The notes below the pieces were generated by a model. It was not told the origin of the DNA, made no database searches, and saw only the letters and a program-made list of their open reading frames with translations. The position numbers were made by a program, and so were the translations under genes. A stretch of 64,000 bases of DNA, from assembly GCF_001540865.1 (NCBI RefSeq), contig NC_033628.1:11195249-11259248 (forward strand). The letters run 5' to 3'. How positions within the stretch are numbered: position 1 is the stretch's first letter; every line of letters begins with the position of its first letter. Below, in pieces: positions 23,042 through 33,517 of this stretch. Origin of the DNA: Ananas comosus (Eukaryota; Streptophyta; Magnoliopsida; Poales; Bromeliaceae).

Positions 23042-23199
23042 CCTATTGTTCCTAGCGCAAGTAGTAAAGGACTTGGTAGTTGGTACCTGAGGTTTCAAAT
23101 TCGAATCCTAGTTGATTCACATTTCTAGCTAAGTTTATTTCTAAATGAAATAAACAAAACGTGTAGCATGCTACCTATCTCTCTCAAAAAAAGAAAAAG
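23042..23199 (+). mobile_element. tRNA-derived SINE, copy 1
   Basis: The 5' part contains an A-box-like CTAGCGCAAGTAGTAAAGG and a B-box-like AATTCGAATCCTAG, the split pol III promoter of tRNA-derived SINEs. The 3' half ends GTAGCATGCTACCTATCTCT followed by an A-rich tail. It is flanked by a 17-bp direct repeat with one mismatch (23025-23041 and 23200-23216, AAGAAATGRTGTTTTCA). Length, pol III boxes, poly-A and TSD together make this a confident SINE. Confidence 0.8.
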
Positions 23200-23264
23200 A
23201 AGAAATGATGTTTTCAATAGTGATTCATTCATCCTTATTAACACTTTTTGATGGTAAAGAGCTT

Positions 23265-23413
23265 TTTTTTTTGAGAGAGATAGGTAGCACGCTACCGTTT
23301 CGTTTATTTTATTTAGAAATAAACTTAGCTAGAAATGTGAATCAACTAGAATTCAAACTTGATATCTCGGTACTAACCACCAAGCCTTTTGCCACTTGCT
23401 CTAGGGACAGTAG
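23265..23413 (-). mobile_element. tRNA-derived SINE, copy 2 (inverted to copy 1)
   Basis: Reverse complement of the same element as 23042-23199, poly-T first (23264-23272) and the A-box end last (CTAGGGACAG). Approximate target duplication GGTAAAGAGCTTT / GGTTAAAAAGCTTT. The two copies face tail to tail about 65 bp apart. Confidence 0.75.
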
Positions 23414-25010
23414 GTTAAAAAGCTTTATTAATGTTAGTAGAAACATTGTTTTTATTCTCTATTTTTTTGGTCCAAAGAAAGACAAACTAAAATCTAAAAA
23501 TACTTCTCTCTTCCTTTTAACTCTCAATCTCTTTATTTCATTTTCTTGCAAATCAACACATCCTGTGAGCTATTTTGATTTTGTGTCAAATCAAGTATCC
23601 ATGTTTTAAATTCAAAATCTAGCTGTTTTATATTTTTTGTTTATTTCTCGAGAAATGAGCGATAGGTTGATTCCTTTATCTTCACATAATTCTTAACTTC
23701 TATGTCCTTAGTTATGCCAAACCAAATGTTAGCATGCAAGGTGCGCTAGCAATAGAAAGGCGTGTTGAGAATAACAAAGCATTATTGGCATTTTTTTTTC
23801 TATTTACAATAGAAATAAAAAAAAACCTCATAGAATTGCATCAAAATGAAAAGAGAGACCACACAATATAAACCCTAAAGGCAAATAAATTAAGGGCCAC
23901 TTTGCACTATAGCAAAGTTTTCCTTAGAGTGTAGATAATGAGACTAAAATTTGAAAAGTAAAAATTATATTATTAAAAAAATTACACAAAATCACAGATG
24001 CCATTAAATAAAATCATTCGAAGTAAAGTAATAGTGAAAACGCATAAAACTTATCTGAACTATCAACCATTTTGAATCATCTATCTGATCTTTAAAATTT
24101 TGATATTATCATTCAACCTTTCAAATTATTTAATTTGTACAAACTAATAACACTTCGACCTAAAAATTGAAGCTAATTATTTATTTTAATAAATTTATAG
24201 TTATGAAAATTATATAAAATATATATATACTTATTAATTATACAAAATACACTAAATAACTGATTCAAATTAAATAAATTAAATTTTGAGCAATCAAATA
24301 GCTAATTTAAAATAATTTTATCTGTACTTGTTACCAAATATCGGCATCATGCGCTTTTTTTTTGATTGACAGGGTGGAGATTCTGATGACGTGGCAATAA
24401 GTAACGACCAATAAGATTTAGCCATCGCGCTACGCTACGCCAACTTTTAGGATGCCCCACATCTCATAATAGAAATCGACCGTACGCACGTCCACGTGGC
24501 GAGCCCACCTGTGGAAACTGTTGTAGTGGAATTATGCGCACGTGGCGGAGCCAAGGGGTCCAGATCTACTGCGTGGATACCATCTCCCGAATACGAACGG
24601 GCCAAAATCATCCACCTCGTACGCAATAATCAGATTGCAATTGTAGCCTGTTTATTAGAAAATAATAAAATGACAAAGTGAGATCTACAAATAGATTTTT
24701 TTTTTTTTTTTATTAGAAGCTTCACCCACTAGAAATATTTTTTTAGTACTCTATAGACTCAACTTAAAAATTCTTTCAAACTCAAAGTGGTACTCAGTTT
24801 TCGCTTTAATATTAAAAGATGTGCAAAACCTCCATCATATTTAGTACTCTCTCATTTTAGAAAAAAATTTATAATATGTCAGTCACATATTTTATGTTGT
24901 GATCCAATCTATCACAATTGTCACATAGAATTCATCCATTCTATTATTATTAGTAAAAAAAATATTTTTATTATATTGTTTCTCAAAATAAAGTTTTTAA
25001 TTGGGTGCAT
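23414..25010. other. Intergenic region without a supportable gene
   Basis: Mostly AT-rich. 24360-24620 is GC-richer with an open frame of 61 codons starting at 24496 that shows no domain. Nothing else recognised. Confidence 0.5.
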
Positions 25011-25290
25011 ATTGCAGATAGAGATGTCAACGGATCGGATTCGGAGCGGATTTTCAAAAATCTGAACCCGAACCCGACTCCAAACCCGAGACCAGAACCC
25101 GAATCTGAATCCGATGGATTTTAAAAATTCATATCCAAACCCGAACCCGACCAAAAATCCGAAACTCGAACCCGCTCCCGAACCCGAAACAATTATTTCT
25201 TTTTTAATATTTCAAAATATATTATATTAAATCTAAATTTTTAAAATACAAATTCAAATATAATATCAAATATATATATATATATATATA

Positions 25291-25314
25291 NNNNNNNNNN
25301 NNNNNNNNNNNNNN
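25291..25314. other. Assembly gap (24 Ns) in a TA repeat
   Basis: The Ns interrupt a (TA)n tract, a typical place for assembly failure. Confidence 0.95.
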
Positions 25315-25336
25315 TATATATATATATATATATATA

Positions 25337-25588
25337 GAATTAGGCTGGAATACTATTAATAGTAAAACGCTCTTTTTGCTATCAAGTTTTTAACCCTTGG
25401 ATGAAAAATTGTAGAGTCAGGATGATATTAGTCGGTTAGAGTTGAGTGGTCCCTCTAGGGTTGAGTAGTCCCTACTGGGTTATAGTATTTAATCCAATGG
25501 TTAGAAATAATGAAAAGAGTTGATCCAAAGGCTAAAAAACTGGTAGCAACAATGGGATTTTGCTACTAATAGTAGCCCAGTTCAACTC
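25337..25588. mobile_element. Inverted-repeat MITE nested in (TA)n, family C copy 1
   Basis: Left end GAATTAGGCTGGAATACTAT pairs with the reverse complement of the right end (GAGTTGAACTGGGCTACTAT), followed by AGTAGCAAAA-type and TTTTTAACCCTTGGATGAAA-type complementary stretches; about 252 bp. Flanked by TA on both sides. Same family as 28902-29135. Confidence 0.65.
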
Positions 25589-25810
25589 TATATATATATA
25601 TATATATATATATAATACAAAATAAATTCGAATTTGGGTCGGGTTCGGGTTCGGGTCAGGTACGGTCAAAATCCATATCCATCGAATTTCTATTTTTGAT
25701 ATCCATATCCGAATCCATATCCATTTAGTATCGGATATATCCGTTTCATGCGGGTTCGAATTCGAATAAAATTTCAGGCATCCATACCCATTGACATCCC
25801 TAATTGCAGA

Positions 25811-27929
25811 TATTGGGGAATGGATAAGTTTTTAGTGTGAATCCGTATCAGATTTATACGATCGGTGTTAATAAATTGAGCAATGAGTTATTCTCAAAAA
25901 GGGAAAGGCAAGTTCTAACGAGAATTTGCAACTAATTTCTTTTGTTGCTTTATTAGTACTTAAAGAGTAGATGCTTCGCGCTGATCATTTTAATATAAGA
26001 AGTACCACATATAAATTAAAAAATTAAATAGAAACCTTATGCTAAGTTTTTTATATTAAAAAATTAAAAAAATTAGCTTTATAATATTAGTATTTTAATG
26101 AATAGAATGTAAATTTTATATTATATTTTTTAGATAACAAATGTAGAAAACTTACTTGAATTGTGGATCATCCCAAATCGACTATCTAAGCTTTCAAAAT
26201 TTTAAAATTTATAACAATTTAATTTTATTATTTAAATTAATTTATTTATAATTAAATTTTAATTAAATTTATAATGATAAACGATGTATTTAATTTTTAA
26301 ATTAAAAATTCATCGACTGATCCAAATCAAATAGGTAGTAAATTTAAAGTTTTAAAAAGTATAAGTAGTGTTACTTTTTTCGTACTAATTCTCACCCCTA
26401 ACCTAGAATTTACTACTTATAACGCTGCTAAAACTGTGCATATCATGTAGCCACATAGCGCACGATCATGGTATCCCAATCAAAAGTTTCAATTTTTTAT
26501 TCCTCAAATGGATAATTACGTGTGCATTTGGTGCATAGCAGATTTTTGTGGAATCCCAATCAAAAGGTGCCATTTTTTTAAATTATTATTCTCCTGAATG
26601 GTTAATTGCGTTTTTGTTTCCAAATTGCAAATTATGTATTTATTTTGGTGAAGTGAGCAAAGCGCATTAGGACCACTGCACTAGAATTTTTCGTACATCT
26701 ACACTGCAAGATATTGATTTTTTTTTTTTGAAAAAAAATGAAAGAAGAAGGAGAAGAAGAGAGGAAAATTTTCCTTGGTGTTCTAGCTTTTGAAGGATTG
26801 AATTTAATGACAGATCGTTTCTAAGAAGGCATGTTTGTTTGAACATAAATGATTTTCAAACTAAATATAACTTTTAGTTGAATTGAAGATGCTAGTAAAT
26901 TTTTTTTTTCAACTTTTTTTCGTTTGATTAAAAGGCAATAACTCTGAAAATCTGATCTTTATCCTACTTTTTTTAATTTAAAATTTTCACATTAATAAAT
27001 AAGAAAATAAAAACAAAAAATTATAGCAATTAAAATTCTGTTCTGTTCTTTTTCCTCTCTCGTAAGTACGTAATTATTGTATTTAAAAAATATATAATAT
27101 AAAGTTTGCAGATAAATTTAATTTACGATAAGTCATATAATAAATGTGAGCTTACGGAAACGTTACTTCACAAAATTACTTCACCGTTCTACATTTTCGG
27201 TAAAATAAACCATACCCTAAACAACAGATTTATTATAGAAAATTACAATGACAAATCTAAGCGGAACAAATGTTCTGTAGCTCAACAACTCCAGAAACCA
27301 GGTATAAGCCCACATAGGCACTCATATGGAGCCTGGATCAAACAGGCTCCCACGCAGTTACATGGAAAACTTAATTTGTGATTCGATTGAAGCGGGACCG
27401 GAAAATTAACGTACAGTCCAATGAGAGTCATCTGAAGTTGGCTTGATTAGGCCTATCGCAATCCTAAAATAGTTTATTCCGTCTATCGCAATCTACTCTA
27501 TCATACTTACAGTAACAAGTCAATAATGTTTTTTTTTTAAATATAATAAGAATATTTTTTATTAACTATTATAGGACAGGTGATATAAGGAGAATAATTT
27601 TATTGATTAAGAATGATATTTTAGTGATATAAGTTGATGCATTTTAGATTTTTATTTTTATTTTCTATTTTTTTTCAGACGTGATGTTTCTGGTGCGACT
27701 AAAGAGGGCACATGAAACTCTCACTACATAATGAAGCAGTTAAACAGGTACCGATCAAAATGCTTAACAAACAAGAGCAAGCGAAATCAGCATACTACGA
27801 TAGAGTTCAATCTTACATTACCAAAAGGTTTTTTATTTTAAGGGGGAAAAAACACAAATAATAATAAAAAAAAACAATTACACTACCATGCAAAAGTACC
27901 CAGATTAACTTTTCAGTTACACTGACCGT
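25811..27929. other. AT-rich intergenic region
   Basis: No gene. An open frame of 91 codons at 27106-27381 has no recognisable domain and lies in AT-rich DNA; not annotated. Homopolymer tracts near 26710-26728 and 27530. Confidence 0.5.
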
Positions 27930-28065
27930 CTCTAACGTAAATAGCAAAAAGTTTGATAGTTAGTATCCGAGGTTCTAAATTCGAACCTTTGTTATTTTAT
28001 ATTTTCAGCTAAATTTATTTATAGATAAAATTAACGAAAGAGGGTGCCACTATCTCTTACAAAAC
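27930..28065 (+). mobile_element. Diverged SINE copy
   Basis: Shares with the 23 kb SINE the order CTCTAACG..AAATAGCAAAAAG, TCTAAATTCGAACC (B box) and a tail resembling AGGGTGCCACTATCTCTTAC. More decayed than the others; no target duplication visible. Confidence 0.5.
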
Positions 28066-28100
28066 ACACTACACGTATGGTGCAGAAACGCTCAGGCTAG

Positions 28101-28430
28101 CTACTGGATGTAAGATTGGCCGGTGATATCAAGATCGCGGTCTCCGGTGGACGGCGGGGGCGCGTGCTTTGGCTCCGGGGGCAGCTCCTCGGGCCCGTCG
28201 GCGCTCTGCGTCTCGCTGGCCCTCGGCTTCGTCGTGTCCGCCGCTGCCGCTGCCGCTGCTGCGGGCTTGTCCTCCTCGGCAGCGTACATCCCTCCGCCGT
28301 ATGCCTCACGCGTGGTCGGCTTCATCTCGGATATCTGCGGCGGCTGAGGCTGACGTCGTCCCTCGTAATAATCCTCAGCTCCTCTACGATCTGCTTTCGC
28401 TGTTTCCTTCTGCTGCTGCTGCTGCTGCAT
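28101..28430 (-). CDS. Small hydrophilic LEA-like/seed-stress protein, family not recognised
   Basis: Single exon, 109 aa, starting at the ATG at 28430 with a CAG repeat coding for six Gln. It continues with KETAKADRRG, YYEGRRQPQPPQISE, MKPTTREAYGGGMYAAEEDK, an eight-Ala run, PELPPEPKHAPPP-type Pro-rich sequence and ends DITGQSYIQ. It has no Cys or Trp, no signal peptide and no membrane segment. Low complexity and high charge resemble late-embryogenesis-abundant or seed-maturation proteins, which protect macromolecules during drying. Upstream on the same strand lie a TATAAT-like box and an ABRE/G-box, consistent with ABA or seed expression. GC-rich coding in an AT-rich context supports a real gene. 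I cannot name the family; the function is inferred. Confidence 0.65.
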   Translation of the reverse strand: MQQQQQQKETAKADRRGAEDYYEGRRQPQPPQISEMKPTTREAYGGGMYAAEEDKPAAAAAAAADTTKPRASETQSADGPEELPPEPKHAPPPSTGDRDLDITGQSYIQ

Positions 28431-28492
28431 TTCCTGCTACGTTTAATTTGTGTCTGATTAACTATTTTGTGGCCGAGGTTCGTTCGATCGGT

Positions 28493-28573
28493 ATTATAGT
28501 GATCTTGTGTTCGTGTCGGTGGTTTGTGGATTTGTTGTGCTCGAGTAAGAGGAATAGGATGAGTTGACACGTG
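28493..28573 (-). promoter_or_regulatory. TATA-like box and ABRE/G-box of the LEA-like gene
   Basis: On the minus strand CACGTGTC (28566-28573) matches the ABA-response element/G-box core ACGTGTC and lies about 140 bases before the ATG. TATAAT (28493-28498) lies about 65 bases before it. The spacing is normal for a plant core promoter. Confidence 0.5.
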
Positions 28574-28639
28574 CGACACTGGGAAGGGAACGTGGACAGT
28601 AGGCGATGTGCCTCGTGTTGCCTGTAAACAACTCTAACA

Positions 28640-28642
<3 letters not shown>

Positions 28643-28677
<35 letters not shown>
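28643..28677. repeat. (AAT)n microsatellite
   Basis: About eleven ATA/TAA units. Likely polymorphic. Confidence 0.9.
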
Positions 28678-28678
<1 letters not shown>

Positions 28679-28901
28679 TTGACCAAAAAATTGTCGACAT
28701 ATGAATGGGCTAAGATCAATTGCGAGTCTAATATAGAGATTGGGCCTGGTGTTTATGCCTCGGGCTAATTTAGAGACTGGGCCTGGCCCGACTTCAAGGA
28801 GTTAGGCATATTAACGACATTGTGATTTCATTTTGTCTGTTTTTCACCTTAACTATATATCTATCATTAAATAGAAGTAAATAAGATAATAAAGTAGTAA
28901 G

Positions 28902-29135
28902 TGTAGAGCTACTGTAATTTTGAAAGTATAAAGAAATTCACGCTTTTAACTTTTTAATCCTTAGATTAAGAATTGTACGGTTAGAATGATAATAGTTCTT
29001 CTAGAATTTAGTATATCACCTAGGGAAATAATATTACTCCCAAGGATTAGAAATAATCAAAGAGGTTGATTCAAGGGTTAAAAATCTGAAAGCACCAATA
29101 TCTTTATACTTCTGGAAGCACCATAGTCGGACTTA
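28902..29135. mobile_element. Inverted-repeat MITE, family C copy 2
   Basis: Ends pair as TAGAGCTACTGTAATTTTG on the left and the complement of AAGTCCGACTATGGTGCTTC on the right, then both arms contain AAGTATAAAG and TTTTTAATCCTTAG / TTTTTAACCCTTGA. Related in sequence to 25337-25588. No target duplication defined. Confidence 0.55.
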
Positions 29136-30940
29136 AGTAATAATACATTTTGAAAATCACAGAATGATACATTATAGCATTTCAGCTTCTTATAATCTAG
29201 TTAAGTGTAACTTTTTGAACTGAATCTCAGAGTAACAAAGTGAAAATGCGCAAAATTATAACAAGGCAAGTTAAAAGTTTATTTTTTGTAAAAAAAAAGG
29301 GAAACAATTGAATACTTATGAAATGAATGAAATTTGTGTGAAGGACACAATATACCTAATCCAATAGCTGGTACATAGAGAGACACAAAGTATCTAATCC
29401 AGCTAAGCTCGCGACACACATTGTCCTAATTAGTAACTTGGCTGATGATGCCAGATTCTGTAGGATTGTCACCAAACAGGTCTACTGATTTTCTCTGTTT
29501 CTCTGCAGAACTTTTTTAGGTTTCATCGCAAATAATTTGTTCTTGTCTCTCTAACTACCAAGAAATAATACAATTTGAAAGCATGTCACATTTGGAAACA
29601 GACCACGATGATCATTCCTTTTCCTTATCACAGAAGATGTTAATAAATATTATCATCAATCCAGGTGTTAACTCTGATGACTATTCAGGAGACAAGTTGT
29701 TGTAATTTATGTATTTAATGTCTTCTAGTGCATAACTATGTCCATAGAGCTGCGACGAAGATCACCAAACAAAGTGCCACATAATTAGGAAGCCAACAAT
29801 TTAAGCTAAAACACAAATGTGGTTTCTGTTCGTAGAACTTATCGCATAAAATCCTATTCTGTCGTATTAGCGTTTTTTGTTTAAAATTTATTTTATGTTA
29901 CAGTAAGAATCTTAAGTGCTTTTCTTTGTTCCCTCAACAGGGCAATTCACCAAGGTACATTGAACACAAGTAACATGACCACAACATATTTTTATCGCCG
30001 GTGTTGCATTGCTAGTAAATGCTGGAGCAAGCTGAAATAAACTATAAATCAAAATGATCTGAGAGATTGATTATAAAAGTATTATATGCATGCAAGTACA
30101 TTATGTATGAATTAGACATCAAAAGTTGAATTTGGAACTTGCTGGACATCTGCCAGAAAGCTCATTCTCTTACTGTTTCCTCATTACTTCAGTTGCAGAT
30201 AAGCTGCATTTTCATGTTCTTCATGTTGTTTGCTGTTAAGTATAAAATATTTAAACACCGTTGTCTACTAGTTTAAGCTTTTAGAGAATAACGATTGTTT
30301 TGTACTATTTAACATTTGCCCCTTTTTCTGTAACATGCAGAATGTGTCAGCCCGATATTTGCTTTCGGCTCAACAGAAAAAGACGCAGAATCAATGCCAT
30401 CTTACGATGGCATTGCTTTAAGAATTGACTTTTCGAGTTCTTCATAGGGAAATTTCATTGCCAATTGCTTCTAAGATTTATCCTCAACAACTAGATCATT
30501 TTGTAGCATCATTCATGCAACCAGCTAGAGTAAACAAATACAATATGCATAACTCTCCATGATTTTTCAAACAAAAATCTCAAATCATTTACTACTTGTT
30601 GTAGTCTTGCAGGAATCATTAATCCTTTGCTTTATGTTTTCTAATTTCTTTATTGGACAAATACCTGGCTAAATCTGAACATCATAAGCCATAGGAGTAA
30701 AACGAAAAGGCATTCTTATGAGTCTTGAGTTTGACAATGGCATCTGAATTTACGCGTTGAAAGAACAATCTGGAAATACACATCTCACAAAAATAAAGAG
30801 GAAAAACATTAATAGAGTGATATCTGAAGTTCATTAGAAGTACACAACATATGTTACATTTTGCGAAAACTCATCAGCGCTCCTTTAAAATGCGGATGCC
30901 AATGGTTGATGCCCAAGGCACACAAAGGCTGATGAGATTC
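29136..30940. other. Unique AT-rich region with a perfect small hairpin
   Basis: No coding gene. 30392-30415 is a perfect stem (arms CAATGCCATC and GATGGCATTG, loop TTAC). Acceptor-like TTTCTCTGCAG (29499-29509) and CTGTAACATGCAG (30330-30342) are present, but no exon can be supported. The right end holds the 3' flank of the DUF241 gene. Confidence 0.45.
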
Positions 30941-31807
30941 CTAGAGGCTGAGTATGTTAAGAAGTGAAACTCTAGTTTGAACTAGTTGCCTAAACAAGCA
31001 CCCTAATCCATCCTCCAGAGATTCAACGCTCGACTCTAGAGTTTTCAACTGATTTTGCACCTTCGAAACCTTTTCGCCATTGACATCATTCTGTAGAATG
31101 ATCTCATAGGAAGTGCCGAGAGTAAAGTTCTCGTTCTCGTTCGCTACTTTATTTTCACGAACATCCTCACATGCCACTTTCCTCCTAAGCAGGACCCTGG
31201 AAACTAAAGACCACCTTGCCGCCTTCTGTCTCGGCCTCGGCTTGGAAACAAGAGACAAGATTGAACCGAGAAGACAACTCGTGATCTCTCTTGATTCTAG
31301 CAATGCCTCGATCACAAAGAATGCGTCGCTCTCCTCACTGAGGAGTTGATTCATCACCCTCGCAGCTTTGTAACGCTTCTTGATATGCTTCATTTGCTCC
31401 CTTCTAGTGCTAATGTATGAATTTAGCATAGAGTGGATTGTTTTATCCCCTCTTCGCAGAGCTGATTGAAGTTCTTGGACATGATCCTTCATTGTGGCCA
31501 ACATATCTTTCATCGCGCCGCATAAGTCAAGCGACATAACAGACCCTAATTCTAGTTCCTCACCGAGCCATTTCTTTTGGTTGGGTTGCAAGAGGCCTTG
31601 TCGGAGTCTCGGCAACTGAAGAAGATCCTCTACACAATTGTGCAGGTCTCCAAGGTTTCTCAAACCATGGCAGATTGCATCGACAGTTGCAGAAGAAGAC
31701 GACGCCTCGAAATTTCGCATCTTCATCAGTGCTTCTTCGACCCTGGCTACCGCGGGATGCGATCTGGATGGCAAACTAATGGATCTAACATGCAAATGTT
31801 GCTCCAT
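30941..31807 (-). CDS. DUF241 (BPS1-related) plant protein, tandem copy 1
   Basis: Single exon, 288 aa. Begins MEQHLHVRSISLPSRSHP, the typical N-terminal signature of the plant DUF241 family (HVRSISLPSR), followed by VARVEEALMKMR and a mostly helical body (NLGDLHNCVEDLLQLPR; MKDMLATMKDHVQELQSALR), and ends in RLVQTRVSLLNILSL, a conserved C-terminal helix of this family. DUF241 proteins are plant-specific and largely uncharacterised; some relatives of BYPASS1 affect long-distance root-to-shoot signalling, but a role cannot be assigned here. No signal peptide or clear membrane segment apart from a hydrophobic CLLGSILSLVS stretch. It is tandem and co-oriented with a paralogue 1.7 kb upstream (33518-34390), and they share a promoter motif. 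Confidence 0.85.
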   Translation of the reverse strand: MEQHLHVRSISLPSRSHPAVARVEEALMKMRNFEASSSSATVDAICHGLRNLGDLHNCVEDLLQLPRLRQGLLQPNQKKWLGEELELGSVMSLDLCGAMKDMLATMKDHVQELQSALRRGDKTIHSMLNSYISTRREQMKHIKKRYKAARVMNQLLSEESDAFFVIEALLESREITSCLLGSILSLVSKPRPRQKAARWSLVSRVLLRRKVACEDVRENKVANENENFTLGTSYEIILQNDVNGEKVSKVQNQLKTLESSVESLEDGLGCLFRQLVQTRVSLLNILSL

Positions 31808-31865
31808 TAGCGCGTAGGTTGTAGATAAAAAGGGAAGCTGAGTGTGGCTTGATCCTCAAGGTCTC

Positions 31866-31880
31866 TCCTACTTATATATA
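31866..31880 (-). promoter_or_regulatory. TATA box of DUF241 copy 1
   Basis: Minus strand TATATATAAGTAGGAG lies about 60 bases before the ATG. The same TATATAAGTAGGAG block stands in front of the paralogue, so it is a conserved core promoter rather than chance. Confidence 0.65.
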
Positions 31881-31899
31881 CCAACAGCATCTGTTGCGC

Positions 31900-33517
31900 C
31901 AATAATTGCCCATGTGGCGTGGATGTGGGTCTTGCTTTTGTATTGGAAACTCTTGTAGGCATTCTATCAAACAGGTCCTACGCATTACCATTCTTAATGC
32001 CAGAGAATCAAATGTAGGTCATGTCAGGGTGTTTTTTTTTTTTTTTTTGGTTGAAGTTCTTGTAGGCCTTCTACCGAACAAGTCATGTACATAACCCATC
32101 CTCTCAAATTCAGGATATGACTCTACGAGCCTTATCTAGCATCAGTCACGGTGCATGCTATAAATGGGGTAGCTGATATTTAAGTAAGTTCCACATGTCT
32201 CCCCATTGTCTCCATCTACCAACAATGGAATATGGTGGAGATGGGAACATTGAACACAACGTTTTGTGTGACAAAATCGTACTCGTGGCTCTGTGTATTG
32301 TCCTTAAAGTAAAATTTGATCTTTTTAATTAAAGGAACTGTTCATGAAATTGCAACCCCCGATATCCGTACTCATGGGTCAAATTGGTTGAGTGCAACAA
32401 ACAAACTTCAGACCATTCCAACTGCGCCGAGGAATGTAAACGGGGCGGATCCGGGGACTGGAAGGATCTTTCACTTTCTGCTCAATTTTTTGTCGGGTTA
32501 AGAGTGGATTCCGGATTAATTAATTTTAATATTATTTTATCTTTTTACTTATCACTTCATTTGGGGCGAATTAGAATGGAAGAAAGTTTTTGACGAATTT
32601 TGAGTAGATCGGAACAGATCAAAGAAAGAAAGGAGTCTCCAGTTTCCCACTCCATTTATTTGGTGGATTAGGACGAATTCAAGACTAATTATATTTTTTA
32701 ATAATTTTTGTTCCTACTTATCGTTCCATTTAGGGCTGATCGGGACAGAAGCTCCACCAACCTAAATCCATTAGTATTCCTAATGATTGATGTCTCATTG
32801 GAGAGTTCCGATCTGCATTATGTGATAGTTTTCGCTCTATCCAAAAGTTATAAGATGAAAAATATTCTTTTTGAATTTTAGTATTAGAAAACAACCAAAG
32901 AATCAGTGAATGGAAACAAAATTAACATGTAACAATAGATTGAGAGGTTCCCACTAAAGTGGTTTTTTTTTTTTTTTCGATCTAAGGTCTATTCCTAGCC
33001 TCAGGTACCTGGTGAATCTGTAAAGATGACTTGATAAGGCAACATTTCAAAATGTCTCCATTTTATAAACCAAAAAAGAAAATAAAAAACAAGCGTATTC
33101 TTGAAATATATGAATGAAATAATCATAGATTAACTAGGATTTTAGTGTACTATGTCATCATCTTTCTAAGAGAAGAGTTTGACTAATCTAGTCTTAATTT
33201 AGCTGAATATTCCAAATTTCTTAGAAAGAAAATTAACCCATAGAAAAGTACATAAATAGAATTAGTACGAGCGCAACAATTAATTAAGACTTTAAGCGTT
33301 ACAGCCACAACTGAAAATCAAGAAAAATAAGACATGAATGTGAGAACATATTTTCTAAACTTTTGTTTTCTAAAAAAAACTTACGTTCATTGACATTAAT
33401 ACACCATATGTTACATCTCAAATACGGAAAGTAAACTCCGCAAAAATTCAACACCTCTCATTTAGAATGCAGATGCTAATGATGGGGTCTCAAGGCACGT
33501 GAAAATAGATTACTAAG
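31900..33517. other. Spacer between the DUF241 paralogues
   Basis: No gene. The first 350 bp resemble the region upstream of the second paralogue (shared CTTGTAGGC, CTACCAAC and ATGGATATGG-like words), so the duplication included the promoter. Homopolymer T runs at 32033-32048 and 32962-32977. Confidence 0.5.

Larger units (their letters stand above)
25019..25802. mobile_element. hAT-like element with 8-bp TSD, host of a nested MITE
   Basis: Starts TAGAGATGTCAACGG and ends with the complement of TAGGGATGTCAATGG. A perfect 8-bp direct repeat ATTGCAGA flanks it (25011-25018 and 25803-25810). Arms consist of drifting ACCCGAACCCG words that are complementary between the two ends. The AT-repeat centre holds a 24-N assembly gap and another MITE. 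Same architecture as the element at 5148-6653. Confidence 0.8.

Noticed and set aside
24496..24681. 61-codon frame in a GC-richer patch.
   Set aside because: No homology recognised and no promoter or splice signals; left unannotated.
27106..27381. 91-codon plus-strand frame in AT-rich DNA.
   Set aside because: No signal peptide, domain, promoter or GC shift; not distinguishable from chance.
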